NCBI RefSeq assembly: GCF_024198215.1
Contig: NZ_JAKCFA010000020.1
Location: forward strand, 62,001-126,000
DNA from: Myxococcus qinghaiensis
GTDB taxonomy: Bacteria > Myxococcota > Myxococcia > Myxococcales > Myxococcaceae
Direction of reading: 5' to 3'
Length of the DNA stretch: 64,000 nt
The notes beneath the pieces were generated by a model that was not told the origin of the DNA, made no database searches, and was given only the letters and a program-made list of their open reading frames with translations. Position 1 is the stretch's first letter. Each line of letters opens with the position of its first letter. A program made the position numbers and the translations under genes. This document shows, piece after piece, positions 24,843 through 32,007 of the stretch.

Positions 24843-25146
24843 CGTGCGCGGAAGGGAGCCGCCCGCCGGGTGAGCATGCACATCTCCGCTTCCCGGCCAC
24901 GAGGCGATGCGTGGTCTACCCGCGTGTGGGAGGGCTCCGCCCGCCGGGTGAGCACGCACGTTTCCGCTTCCCGGCCACGAGGCGATGCGTGGTCGACCCC
25001 CGTGCGGGAGGGGCTCCGCCCGCCGAGAGGGCATGCACGTCCCCGCTTCCCGGCCACGAGGTGATGCGTGGTCCACCCGCGTGCGGGAGGGGCCCCGCCC
25101 GCCGAGCGAGCATGCACGTCCCCGCTTCCCGGCCACGAGGTGATGC
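24843..25146. repeat. Four tandem copies of a 78-79-bp unit
   Basis: Units share the block CCGCTTCCCGGCCACGAG followed by G(C/T)GATG. It starts at 24886, 24964, 25043 and 25122 (steps 78, 79, 79). The steps are not multiples of three, so it is not one coding repeat. Each unit also has a GCATGCAC-like element before it and GTGATGC or GCGATGC after it, giving an imperfect inverted repeat. It fills the whole gap between the divergent Maf and TPR-metallopeptidase genes, so both promoters must lie in or beside it. Confidence 0.85.
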
Positions 25147-25162
25147 CGTAGCCTCACGCCCC

Positions 25163-26380
25163 ATGTCGCGGCGCGGTCTGCTCGCCCTCTGCCTCCTCCT
25201 CACCGCGTGTAAGCGGAACGCCTCGGCCCCGGACACGGGAGACGCCGGTCCGCCAGAGGTGTCCGCGGTGAAGGCCCCGGCAGCCAATGCCGCTCCGGTG
25301 GACGGCGCCGAAGGTGGCTCGCGTCCGGTGCAGCCGCTCGCGGTGTGTCGCGCGCAAGGCAGCTCTCCCTTGGATGCGGCGCGCGGGTACTACGACGGAG
25401 GCCGCTTCGAGGAGGCGCTGTCCTGCGCGGCGCAGGCGGCGGCGCTGGAGCCGGACCTGGCGGCGGCCCATGCCGAGCGCGGCGTGGCGCTGGCCGCGCT
25501 GGGCCGGGAGCCGGAGGCCCAGCTCGCCTTCTCGCGGGCGCTCGCCATCGACCCTGGAGACGCGGACGCGCTCCTGGGCGCGGCGCACCTGTATGCGGTG
25601 CAGCTGCCCTCCACGCGCGAGCGGGACGAACTGGGCACGCTCTACGCCGAGCGAGGCCTGTCCCAACCCGGCACGCCTCCGGAGTTGATTCCCCACCTGG
25701 CGCTGGTGGCGGCCATGGCCTTCAACGATTTGGGCCAGGCGGAAGAGGCCCTGGCGCGCGCCGCCATCGTCCTGGCCCGGGAGCCGGGAAGCCGGGAAGC
25801 GCTGTACGAGCGGGCCCTGGCCCTCTTCGAGCTGTGTCGCTTCTCCGAGGCGAAGGCGGCCTTCCTGTCGCTCGTCTCCGACACGGAGCGCGCCGCGCAC
25901 GCGCACCAGCACCTGGGCCTCCTGCTGGAGCGCGAGGGCAAGTGGAAGCAGGCGCAGGTGCACTTCGAAAAGGCCCGGAGCCTGGCGCCCGAGGACTTCC
26001 CGACGCCGCCCCTGCCTGGTGAGGACGCCTTCCGTGTGGACGTGGCGCGCGCCGTGTCCGAGCTGCCCGTGGACATGCGGAGCGACCTGGAGGGCGTGCC
26101 CGTCACCGCGGAGGAGCTGCCGGCCGAGAGTGACCTGCTGGCCAACCAGCCGCCGCTGTCTCCCACCATCCTTGGATTGTTCAGGGGGCCGCCGCTGGGC
26201 GCGCCGTGCGACGGAACGGAGACGCCGTGCCGCTCCGTGGTGCTCTACCGGCGCAACCTGGCGAGGGCGGTGCGCACACCGGCGGAGCTGCGTGAGCAGA
26301 TTCGCGTGACATTGCTGCACGAAATCGGGCATCTGCGAGGGGAAGACGATGAAGAACTGGCCGCGCGCGGCCTGGAGTGA
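25163..26380 (+). CDS. TPR lipoprotein fused to a zincin-like metallopeptidase domain
   Basis: A 405-residue protein. MSRRGLLALCLLLTAC gives lipobox LTAC. Residues about 65-290 are tetratricopeptide repeats (ARGYYDGGRFEEALSCAAQAAALEPDLAAAHAERGVALAALGREPEAQLAFSRALAIDPGDADALLGAAHLY and similar). The last 80 residues match Zincin_1 (PF06262): the block VLYRRNLARAV, then LREQIRVTLLHEIGHLRGEDDEELAARGLE, with H386-E-x-x-H390 for zinc. Such small zincins in other bacteria are minimal metallopeptidases. A TPR lipoprotein carrying it at the very C-terminus is an unusual joining, suggesting an envelope metallopeptidase with a protein-binding arm. ATG 25163 lies at the end of the repeat block. Confidence 0.82.
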   Translation: MSRRGLLALCLLLTACKRNASAPDTGDAGPPEVSAVKAPAANAAPVDGAEGGSRPVQPLAVCRAQGSSPLDAARGYYDGGRFEEALSCAAQAAALEPDLAAAHAERGVALAALGREPEAQLAFSRALAIDPGDADALLGAAHLYAVQLPSTRERDELGTLYAERGLSQPGTPPELIPHLALVAAMAFNDLGQAEEALARAAIVLAREPGSREALYERALALFELCRFSEAKAAFLSLVSDTERAAHAHQHLGLLLEREGKWKQAQVHFEKARSLAPEDFPTPPLPGEDAFRVDVARAVSELPVDMRSDLEGVPVTAEELPAESDLLANQPPLSPTILGLFRGPPLGAPCDGTETPCRSVVLYRRNLARAVRTPAELREQIRVTLLHEIGHLRGEDDEELAARGLE

Positions 26381-26385
26381 CGCGA

Positions 26386-27573
26386 ATGGCCATCCCCGTA
26401 ACGCTTCCTGTGGCACGTACGACTCCCAAGGGCGCGAAGTCCCTGCGCACCGGAAACCCCTGGCTGTACCGCACCGAGCTCGCCGCCCCGCCCGACGTGA
26501 CGGGCCCTGGCGCGGTGGTGCTGGTGGTGGACTCGCAGGGCAACCCCATTGGCCAGGCCCTCTATGCGCGGCGCTCCCCGCTGGCGCTGCGGCTCCTGAC
26601 GCGCAAGCCTCCGCGCGAGCAGCCGGTGAACGACCTCTTCTTCCGCCGTCGCCTGGAGGCCGCGCTCGCGCGCAGGGCCTCGCTGTCCGGGCGTGACGGC
26701 CTGCGGCTGGTGCACGGTGAGTCGGACCAGCTGCCCGGCCTCTTCGTGGACCGCTACGGCAAGGGCCTGACGCTCCAGACGCTCTCCGAGGGCATGGACG
26801 CCCGCAAGGAGTCCCTGGCGAAGATGCTGGTGGAGCTCACCGGCGCCACCCACGTGGTGTGCCGCGACGACGCCTCCGGCCGCGACTTCGAGGGCCTCCC
26901 GCGCGAGTCGCGCTTCCTGCACGGCGAGGGCGAGTCGCGCTTCACGTACCACGAGGGCGACAACCGCTTCGAAGTGGACCTGCTCGGCGATATGAAGACG
27001 GGCGCCTTCCTGGACCAGGTGGACAACCACCTGCGCGCCGGAGAGCTCGCGCGGGGCGAGGCGCTGGACCTCTTCAGCTACCACGGCGGCTTCGCGCTGG
27101 CCCTGGCCCGTAACAGCGAGTCGGTGCTCGCGGTGGAGCAGGACGAGAAGGCCGCGGCGCGCATCGGCGACAACGCCCGCGCCAACAACCGGACGAACGT
27201 CAGCGTGGAGAACGCCAACGCCTTCGATGTGCTCAAGCGCTTCGACTCACAGAGCCGGCGCTTCGACACCATCGTGTTGGACCCGCCGGGGCTCGCCAAG
27301 CGCCGCGAGGGCCTGGAGACCGCGCTGCGCGCCTACCACGAGCTGAACCTGCGCGCGCTGCGGTGCCTGAAGCCGGACGGCCTGCTCGTCACCTGCTCGT
27401 GCTCCGGCAAGCTGGACCGCGCGGGCTTCGAGGAGATGCTGCTCGGCGCCGCGGCGGACGCCAAGCGCCCGATCCAGATTCTGGAGCGCCGGGGCGCGGG
27501 CCTGGACCACCCGGTGCTCGGTGGGTTGGGGGAGACGGAGTACCTCAAGGCCCTCTACGTGCGCGCCCTCTAG
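26386..27573 (+). CDS. RlmI-like class I SAM-dependent rRNA methyltransferase
   Basis: A 395-residue COG1092-type protein (RlmI/RlmL relatives that methylate cytosines of 23S rRNA). The N-terminal PUA-like segment contains the family phrase GNPWLYRTEL and the middle has DQLPGLFVDRYG. The Rossmann part has MKTGAFLDQVDNHLR, LDLFSYHGGFALALA (motif I), VEQDEKAA, NANAFDVL, and the catalytic block IVLDPPGLAKRREG with VTCSCSGKLDRAGFEEM. That combination of DPP and CSC is typical. ATG 26386 is favoured over the GTG at 26377 because GGAG lies nine bases before it. It is probably in the same transcript as the TPR-metallopeptidase gene and convergent with the cysteine-ladder gene. Confidence 0.88.
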   Translation: MAIPVTLPVARTTPKGAKSLRTGNPWLYRTELAAPPDVTGPGAVVLVVDSQGNPIGQALYARRSPLALRLLTRKPPREQPVNDLFFRRRLEAALARRASLSGRDGLRLVHGESDQLPGLFVDRYGKGLTLQTLSEGMDARKESLAKMLVELTGATHVVCRDDASGRDFEGLPRESRFLHGEGESRFTYHEGDNRFEVDLLGDMKTGAFLDQVDNHLRAGELARGEALDLFSYHGGFALALARNSESVLAVEQDEKAAARIGDNARANNRTNVSVENANAFDVLKRFDSQSRRFDTIVLDPPGLAKRREGLETALRAYHELNLRALRCLKPDGLLVTCSCSGKLDRAGFEEMLLGAAADAKRPIQILERRGAGLDHPVLGGLGETEYLKALYVRAL

Positions 27574-27600
27574 CAGCGCGCACGGGGACGACGGGGCTGC

Positions 27601-28155
27601 TCACGACAGCCCCAGCTCCTTGCGCAGCTTGCCCACGACCTTGAAGTACTCGGTCCGGGGGAAGGGGACGTTGAGGATGTGGAAGTCCTTCTTGGCCAGC
27701 CCCACGCAGCCGAAGCAGTAGTTGCAGTCCTGCAGGTTGCGGCAGAGCACCAGGTACGCGCTGGTGGTGCAGTTCTCGCTCTGCAGACAGTAGGCGCACG
27801 CGTGACAGCTCTTGCACTCCACGCAGTGCGAGCAGTTGTTGCACAGCTCGCACCGCGTGCAGTGGGTGCACTGGAAGCAGCTGTCGCAGTCCTTGCAGAA
27901 CATGCAGTTGGCGCAGCGTTGACAGCCCTCGCACGCGTAGGAGCCGGGGTTGCCGGGGTCCGACGCGTAGCTCTTGGTGAGCTTCTGCAGCTGCTCCAGG
28001 AACTCCCGCTTGCCCAGCGTCGACACCAGCGCCCGCGCCGCCTTCTCCGCGGCGAGCGGATCCACTGTGTCTGGCCGCGTACCTTTCTCCTTCACCACCC
28101 GGGACACTCCTTGCCCGTCGTCAGGGCTCTCTTTGGGGCTCTCTGCAGGGCTCAC
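27601..28155 (-). CDS. Cysteine-ladder protein with seventeen cysteines at every third residue
   Basis: A 184-residue protein with 22 cysteines. Residues 1-74 are charged and helical (LGKREFLEQLQKLTKSYASDP). From Cys75 to Cys123, a cysteine occurs exactly at every third position: 75, 78, 81 and so on, seventeen in a row. Five more follow (129, 138, 144, 147, 150), then a normal C-terminus (FHILNVPFPRTEYFKVVGKLRKELGLS). There is no signal peptide. I do not recognise the family. The periodic CxxCxxC could bind several metal ions or form a right-handed solenoid or polyproline-like helix with all thiols on one face. GTG start at 28155 overlaps the stop of the upstream lipoprotein gene, so they are coupled. 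Confidence 0.8.
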   Translation of the reverse strand: MSPAESPKESPDDGQGVSRVVKEKGTRPDTVDPLAAEKAARALVSTLGKREFLEQLQKLTKSYASDPGNPGSYACEGCQRCANCMFCKDCDSCFQCTHCTRCELCNNCSHCVECKSCHACAYCLQSENCTTSAYLVLCRNLQDCNYCFGCVGLAKKDFHILNVPFPRTEYFKVVGKLRKELGLS

Positions 28156-28715
28156 TGAAGCCGGGCCAGCCCGGCCAGGTCGATTCCTCGCGCCACCCGC
28201 CGCACCTCCACCGTCCCCGGGAAGCCTCGGCTGGTGACGGCCACCACGAAGCGGTCCCCCACCAGGAGATTGGCTTCCGCCAGCGCCTCCTCCGCGTCGT
28301 ATCTCACGAAGCCCACCGCGTCCTTCCAGTGGATGGGCGCCGCCGGGTCGCTGGGCGCCCGGCCCTTGGCCCGGTCCGCCGCGTCGCGGATGGCCTGTCC
28401 AATCTTCTCGCCCATCGTCGTGTCCACGATGCGCACCTTCACCTCTCGCCCCTCACCTCGGGTGAACAGGCGCTCGGCCTCGGACACGGACACTTCCCCG
28501 TACTTGCCGGTGGAGCCCTGCGTCCGCGCGACGGTGAAGCCCTCCAGCGCCTCTGGGAGGAAGGGGGCCAGCGACTTGAAGTACACGCAGGGCGCGCTCG
28601 CGGCCGGCACGGAGATTTCCACCTCGCTCAAGGCGGCGTCACGCTCCAGGCATCCGACACCCGGAGCGAGCGCGAGCAGGGCGGCGGAGAGGCGGAGGAG
28701 AAAGTTGTCGCGCAC
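28152..28715 (-). CDS. Probable lipoprotein, 187 aa, partner of the cysteine-ladder gene
   Basis: VRDNFLLRLSAALLALAPGVGC looks like a lipoprotein signal (lipobox GVGC). The mature part (APFLPEALEGFTVARTQGSTGKYGEVSVSEAERLFTRGEGREVKVRIVDTTMGEKIGQAIRDA...) is a soluble alpha/beta sequence, and the ending VEVRRVARGIDLAGLARLQ is repeat-poor. GTG 28715 is chosen as start because it begins the signal; an upstream ATG in frame would run into the divergent helicase gene, whose ATG is at 28750. The gene stop overlaps the GTG of the cysteine-ladder gene (GTGA), giving a two-gene operon. The function is unknown. Confidence 0.7.
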   Translation of the reverse strand: MRDNFLLRLSAALLALAPGVGCLERDAALSEVEISVPAASAPCVYFKSLAPFLPEALEGFTVARTQGSTGKYGEVSVSEAERLFTRGEGREVKVRIVDTTMGEKIGQAIRDAADRAKGRAPSDPAAPIHWKDAVGFVRYDAEEALAEANLLVGDRFVVAVTSRGFPGTVEVRRVARGIDLAGLARLQ

Positions 28716-28749
28716 GGGCGAATCAAAGGGTATCCCCGGCCCGCGCGCA

Positions 28750-30813
28750 ATGGACCTCTCGAAGCTCAACCCTCCTCAGCGCGAGGCCGTGGTTACCCTC
28801 CAGGGGCCCTTGCTGGTCCTCGCGGGCGCTGGCAGCGGGAAGACCCGCGTCATCACCCACCGCATCGTCCACCTGCTCAACGAGCGACCAGACCACATCC
28901 TGGCTCGCAACATCCTCGCCGTCACCTTCACCAACAAGGCGGCCACGGAGATGAAGGAGCGCCTGGTCCACATGGCCGGGCCGCGTGCGCAGGGCGTGCT
29001 GGTGTGCACCTTCCACGCCTTTGGCGCGGAGATGCTCCGCGAGGACATCCACCGCCTGGGGTGGCCCAAGAAGTTCGCCATCGCGGACATGGGCGACCAG
29101 CTGGCCATCATCCGCCGCGCCATGCGCGAGCACCGCATCGACGACCGCGCCTTCGACGCACGCAAGGTCCTCAACCTCATCTCCAAGGCGAAGAACTCCG
29201 GCAAGTCCCCGGAGCCCAAGCCGGAGGGCATCGGTGATGACTACGACCTCATCACCCACATGGTGTACCCGGACTACCAGCTCGCGCTGAAGGCGCAGGG
29301 CTCGGTGGACTTCGACGACTTGCTCCTCTTGCCCGCGCGCCTGTTGCGCGAGCACTCGGACCTCTACGTCAAGTACACGCGCCGCTTCCGCTACCTGTTG
29401 GTGGACGAATTCCAGGACACCAACCTGGCCCAGTTGGACGTGCTCAAGCTGATGGCTGGCGAGTCGCGCAACGTGTGCGCGGTGGGTGACGACGACCAGT
29501 GCATCTACTCGTGGCGCGGCGCGGAGGTGCGCAACATCCTCCACTTCGACCACTTCTTCCCGGGCGGCAAGGAAGTGCGGCTGGAGCAGAACTATCGCTC
29601 CGTGCAGATGGTGCTGGACGCGGCCAACGCCGTCATCGCGAAGAACCCCGAGCGCAAGGCCAAGCAGATGTGGACCGACCGCAAGGGCGGCCCCAAGGTG
29701 AAAATCGTGGCGTGCCCCAATGACGAGGAGGAGGCCCGCTTCGTCGCGCACGAAATCCAGAAGCACGTGTCGCTGGGCGTCCCCGAGGACGACATCGCGG
29801 TGCTCTACCGGACCAACGGCCAGTCCCACCCGGTGGAGGAGATGCTGCGCGAGAAGGGCATCCCCTACGAAGTCGTCGGAGGCAGCGAGTTCTTCGACCG
29901 GCGCGAGGTGAAGGACGTCATCGCGTACTTCAAGGTCATCGTGAACCGGCTGGACGAAATCTCCCTCATGCGCATCGTCAACGTCCCGTCCCGGGGCATT
30001 GGCGACGTGACGATGGAGCGGCTGCACGGGCACTCGCGCTCCGAGGGCGTCACCCTGTGGACGGTGATGCGCAAGGCCACCGAATACGAAGACCTGCCCC
30101 CCGGCGCCGGCGAGAAGGTCCGCGAGTTCGTGGAGCTGGTGGAGCGCTACCGTGCCGCGTACGAGCACGGCCAGCTGGCCACGGTGACGCGCAAGCTCCT
30201 GGAGGAGATTGGCTTCCGCGAGGCCACGCGCGCCCACGCTCCCAGCGCCACCAGCGCGGACAAGAAGCTCAAGGGCGTGGACGGGGTGCTCGGCTCGCTG
30301 GAGCGCTTCGAGAAGCGCGAGGGCCCCAAGGCCAGCCTCCTGACGTACCTCAACCGCCTCAGCCTGGACACCAAGCAGGAGGAGGAAGACGACGTGCCCG
30401 GCGCCAACCGCCGCGTCACGCTGATGACGGTGCACGCCTCCAAGGGCCTGGAGTACCGGCTCGTCTTCTTCATCGGCATGGAGGAGGACCTGATGCCCCA
30501 CGGAGGCATGCAGGGCGAGGCGCAGAACCTCGAGGAGGAGCGCCGCCTCTGCTACGTGGGCATCACCCGCGCCAAGGAGCTGCTGTACCTCACCCGCGCC
30601 GTCACCCGGGTGAAGCGCGGCAAGGAGGTGCCTCGGACGCCCTCCCGCTTCCTGGAGGACCTGCCCCCCGAGGTCGCCGAGCACGTCTCCATGGACGCGC
30701 CGCGTCAGGGCGACCCCACGCCGGAGGAGAAGAACTTCTTCGCGAACCTGAAGGAGCGCTTCAAGAAGCCGGCGCCCGGGGCCCCGGGGGGCGGTGGGGT
30801 GCCCGGGCGGTAG
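28750..30813 (+). CDS. UvrD/Rep/PcrA-family ATP-dependent DNA helicase
   Basis: A 687-residue superfamily 1A 3'-5' helicase. Motifs: Q motif LNPPQREAV, Walker A GAGSGKTRV, Ia VTFTNKAATEM, II DEFQDTN, III GDDDQCIYSWRG, IV QNYRSV, V VTLMTVHASKGLEY, VI YVGITRAKELL. The total is shorter than E. coli UvrD (720) and close to Rep (673). These helicases act in replication restart or excision repair; which one is not decidable here. The start is ATG 28750, only 34 bases from the divergent lipoprotein start, so their promoters must overlap. Its last residues (APGAPGGGGVPGR) are low-complexity. Confidence 0.92.
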   Translation: MDLSKLNPPQREAVVTLQGPLLVLAGAGSGKTRVITHRIVHLLNERPDHILARNILAVTFTNKAATEMKERLVHMAGPRAQGVLVCTFHAFGAEMLREDIHRLGWPKKFAIADMGDQLAIIRRAMREHRIDDRAFDARKVLNLISKAKNSGKSPEPKPEGIGDDYDLITHMVYPDYQLALKAQGSVDFDDLLLLPARLLREHSDLYVKYTRRFRYLLVDEFQDTNLAQLDVLKLMAGESRNVCAVGDDDQCIYSWRGAEVRNILHFDHFFPGGKEVRLEQNYRSVQMVLDAANAVIAKNPERKAKQMWTDRKGGPKVKIVACPNDEEEARFVAHEIQKHVSLGVPEDDIAVLYRTNGQSHPVEEMLREKGIPYEVVGGSEFFDRREVKDVIAYFKVIVNRLDEISLMRIVNVPSRGIGDVTMERLHGHSRSEGVTLWTVMRKATEYEDLPPGAGEKVREFVELVERYRAAYEHGQLATVTRKLLEEIGFREATRAHAPSATSADKKLKGVDGVLGSLERFEKREGPKASLLTYLNRLSLDTKQEEEDDVPGANRRVTLMTVHASKGLEYRLVFFIGMEEDLMPHGGMQGEAQNLEEERRLCYVGITRAKELLYLTRAVTRVKRGKEVPRTPSRFLEDLPPEVAEHVSMDAPRQGDPTPEEKNFFANLKERFKKPAPGAPGGGGVPGR

Positions 30814-30864
30814 GGTGGGGTGGGGGCGGCAGGCGAGCATTCCAGGGCCGAGGCCCCGCCAACC

Positions 30865-30893
30865 TTGACTTGATCCTCCATGCCGACTAGGAG
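30865..30893 (+). promoter_or_regulatory. Candidate promoter and leader hairpin upstream of rplM
   Basis: TTGACT at 30865-30870 is a strong -35-like hexamer; 17 bases later TAGGAG (30888-30893) may serve as a weak -10. A hairpin with arms GCCGAC (30882-30887) and GTCGGC (30895-30900) and a seven-base loop overlaps the proposed -10, so it may instead be the end of the helicase transcript. The 195-base gap before rplM could hold an L13-type leader, but I see no motif that proves it. Confidence 0.45.
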
Positions 30894-31008
30894 GGTCGGC
30901 CTTTCCAGGCCTCCGTGGAGTTTCGACGGCGGACCTGCGGTTGGTTAGGCACGTTCAGCGGTCCCCCGGCATGCACCTGGCGGCCGCGAGAAGTTTGGAG
31001 TGCAAGAA

Positions 31009-31455
31009 ATGTCGCAGAAGACCTACAGCGCGAAGGCTGGGGACATCAAGCGCCAGTGGCACGTCGTTGACGTGTCCGACAAGGTGCTGGGCCGCGCGGC
31101 GAGCCAGATTGCCACCCTCCTCAAGGGCAAGCACAAGGCCATCTACACGCCGTCCATCGACACGGGCGACCACGTCATCGTCATCAACGCCGAAAAGGTG
31201 AAGGTGACGGGGACCAAGGAGCAGGACAAGCTCTACTACCGGCACTCTCGTGCGGGTTTCCCGGGTGGCTTGAAGATCACCAACCTGGAGAAGCTCCGTC
31301 AGCGTCACCCCGAGGACGTCATCCTCAACGCCGTGCGTCGCATGTTGCCCCGCAACGCGCTCGGTCGGCAGATGATGACGAAGCTGAAGGTCTACGCAGG
31401 TGACACCCACCCGCACGCCGCCCAGAAGCCGGCCGCGTTCGCGGTCGAGGCGTAA
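31009..31455 (+). CDS. rplM: 50S ribosomal protein L13
   Basis: L13 of the large subunit, 148 residues. Conserved blocks are WHVVDVSDKVLGRAASQIATLLKGK, HVIVINAEKVKVTGTKEQDKLYYRHSRAGFPGG, and AVRRMLPRNALGRQMMTKLKVYAGDTHPHAAQKP. ATG 31009 is used because GGAG lies eight bases upstream; an in-frame ATG nine bases earlier is less well placed. It forms the usual rplM-rpsI operon with 14 bases between the genes. The N-terminal six residues are slightly longer than in E. coli. Confidence 0.98.
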   Translation: MSQKTYSAKAGDIKRQWHVVDVSDKVLGRAASQIATLLKGKHKAIYTPSIDTGDHVIVINAEKVKVTGTKEQDKLYYRHSRAGFPGGLKITNLEKLRQRHPEDVILNAVRRMLPRNALGRQMMTKLKVYAGDTHPHAAQKPAAFAVEA

Positions 31456-31469
31456 GGGAGACAACGTCC

Positions 31470-31871
31470 ATGCCCATTCACCAAGAGCTCGGTTTCTACG
31501 CCACCGGCCGCCGCAAGGAGGCCACCGCCCGCGTGTGGCTCCGTCCCGGCACGGGTCAGGTCACCGTCAACGGTCGGGAGATCAACGACTACTTCGGTCG
31601 TGAGACCTCGAAGATGGTGCTCAATCAGCCCCTCGAGATCCTCGAGCAGAAGGGGAAGCTCGACGTCACCGTGAACGTTCGCGGCGGCGGTCTCTCCGGT
31701 CAGGCCGGTGCCATCCGTCACGGCATCGCCCGCGCCCTGTGCGCCTTCAACCCGGAGTTCCGTCCGGCGCTGAAGAAGGCCGGCTTCCTCACCCGCGATG
31801 CTCGCGCGGTCGAGCGCAAGAAGTACGGTCAGCCGGGCGCGCGTCGCCGGTTCCAGTTCTCCAAGCGCTAA
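31470..31871 (+). CDS. rpsI: 30S ribosomal protein S9
   Basis: S9 of the small subunit, 133 residues. GRRKEATARVWLRPGTGQVTVNGREINDYF, VRGGGLSGQAGAIRHGIARAL, TRDARAVERKKYGQPGARRRFQFSKR are all typical; the basic C-terminal tail reaches the P-site tRNA anticodon and ends in KR as expected. It follows rplM by 14 bases with GGGAG as ribosome-binding site, and a terminator lies 29 bases after the stop. Confidence 0.98.
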   Translation: MPIHQELGFYATGRRKEATARVWLRPGTGQVTVNGREINDYFGRETSKMVLNQPLEILEQKGKLDVTVNVRGGGLSGQAGAIRHGIARALCAFNPEFRPALKKAGFLTRDARAVERKKYGQPGARRRFQFSKR

Positions 31872-31899
31872 CCGCTCAGGTTGGTTGCTCGGTTGTCTC

Positions 31900-31943
31900 C
31901 CGCGGCGGGGGCTCTCTCACGAGGGTCTCCGCCGTGGTGTTTT
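31900..31943 (+). terminator. Rho-independent terminator after rpsI
   Basis: A ten-base stem CCGCGGCGGG (31900-31909) pairs with TCCGCCGTGG (31928-31937) with G-T wobbles; an inner CTCTC/GAGGG stem and TCAC loop extend it. A T-rich tail TGTTTTCC follows. Position just after rpsI fits termination of the ribosomal operon. Confidence 0.75.
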
Positions 31944-32007
31944 CCGGGACTCACTGTTTCCCTCGGTCGCTTCGGCGCGGGGGCGTCTGCTACGATTCCA
32001 GGCGCCC

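Noticed and set aside
24843..25146. CRISPR array
   Set aside because: Four direct repeats with steps of 78-79 bp have no unique spacers of equal length and no cas genes nearby; the whole period is conserved, so it is an ordinary tandem repeat.
30814..31008. L13 leader RNA before rplM
   Set aside because: A hairpin is present, but I could not match the known leader pattern by eye; listed only as a candidate promoter and leader.
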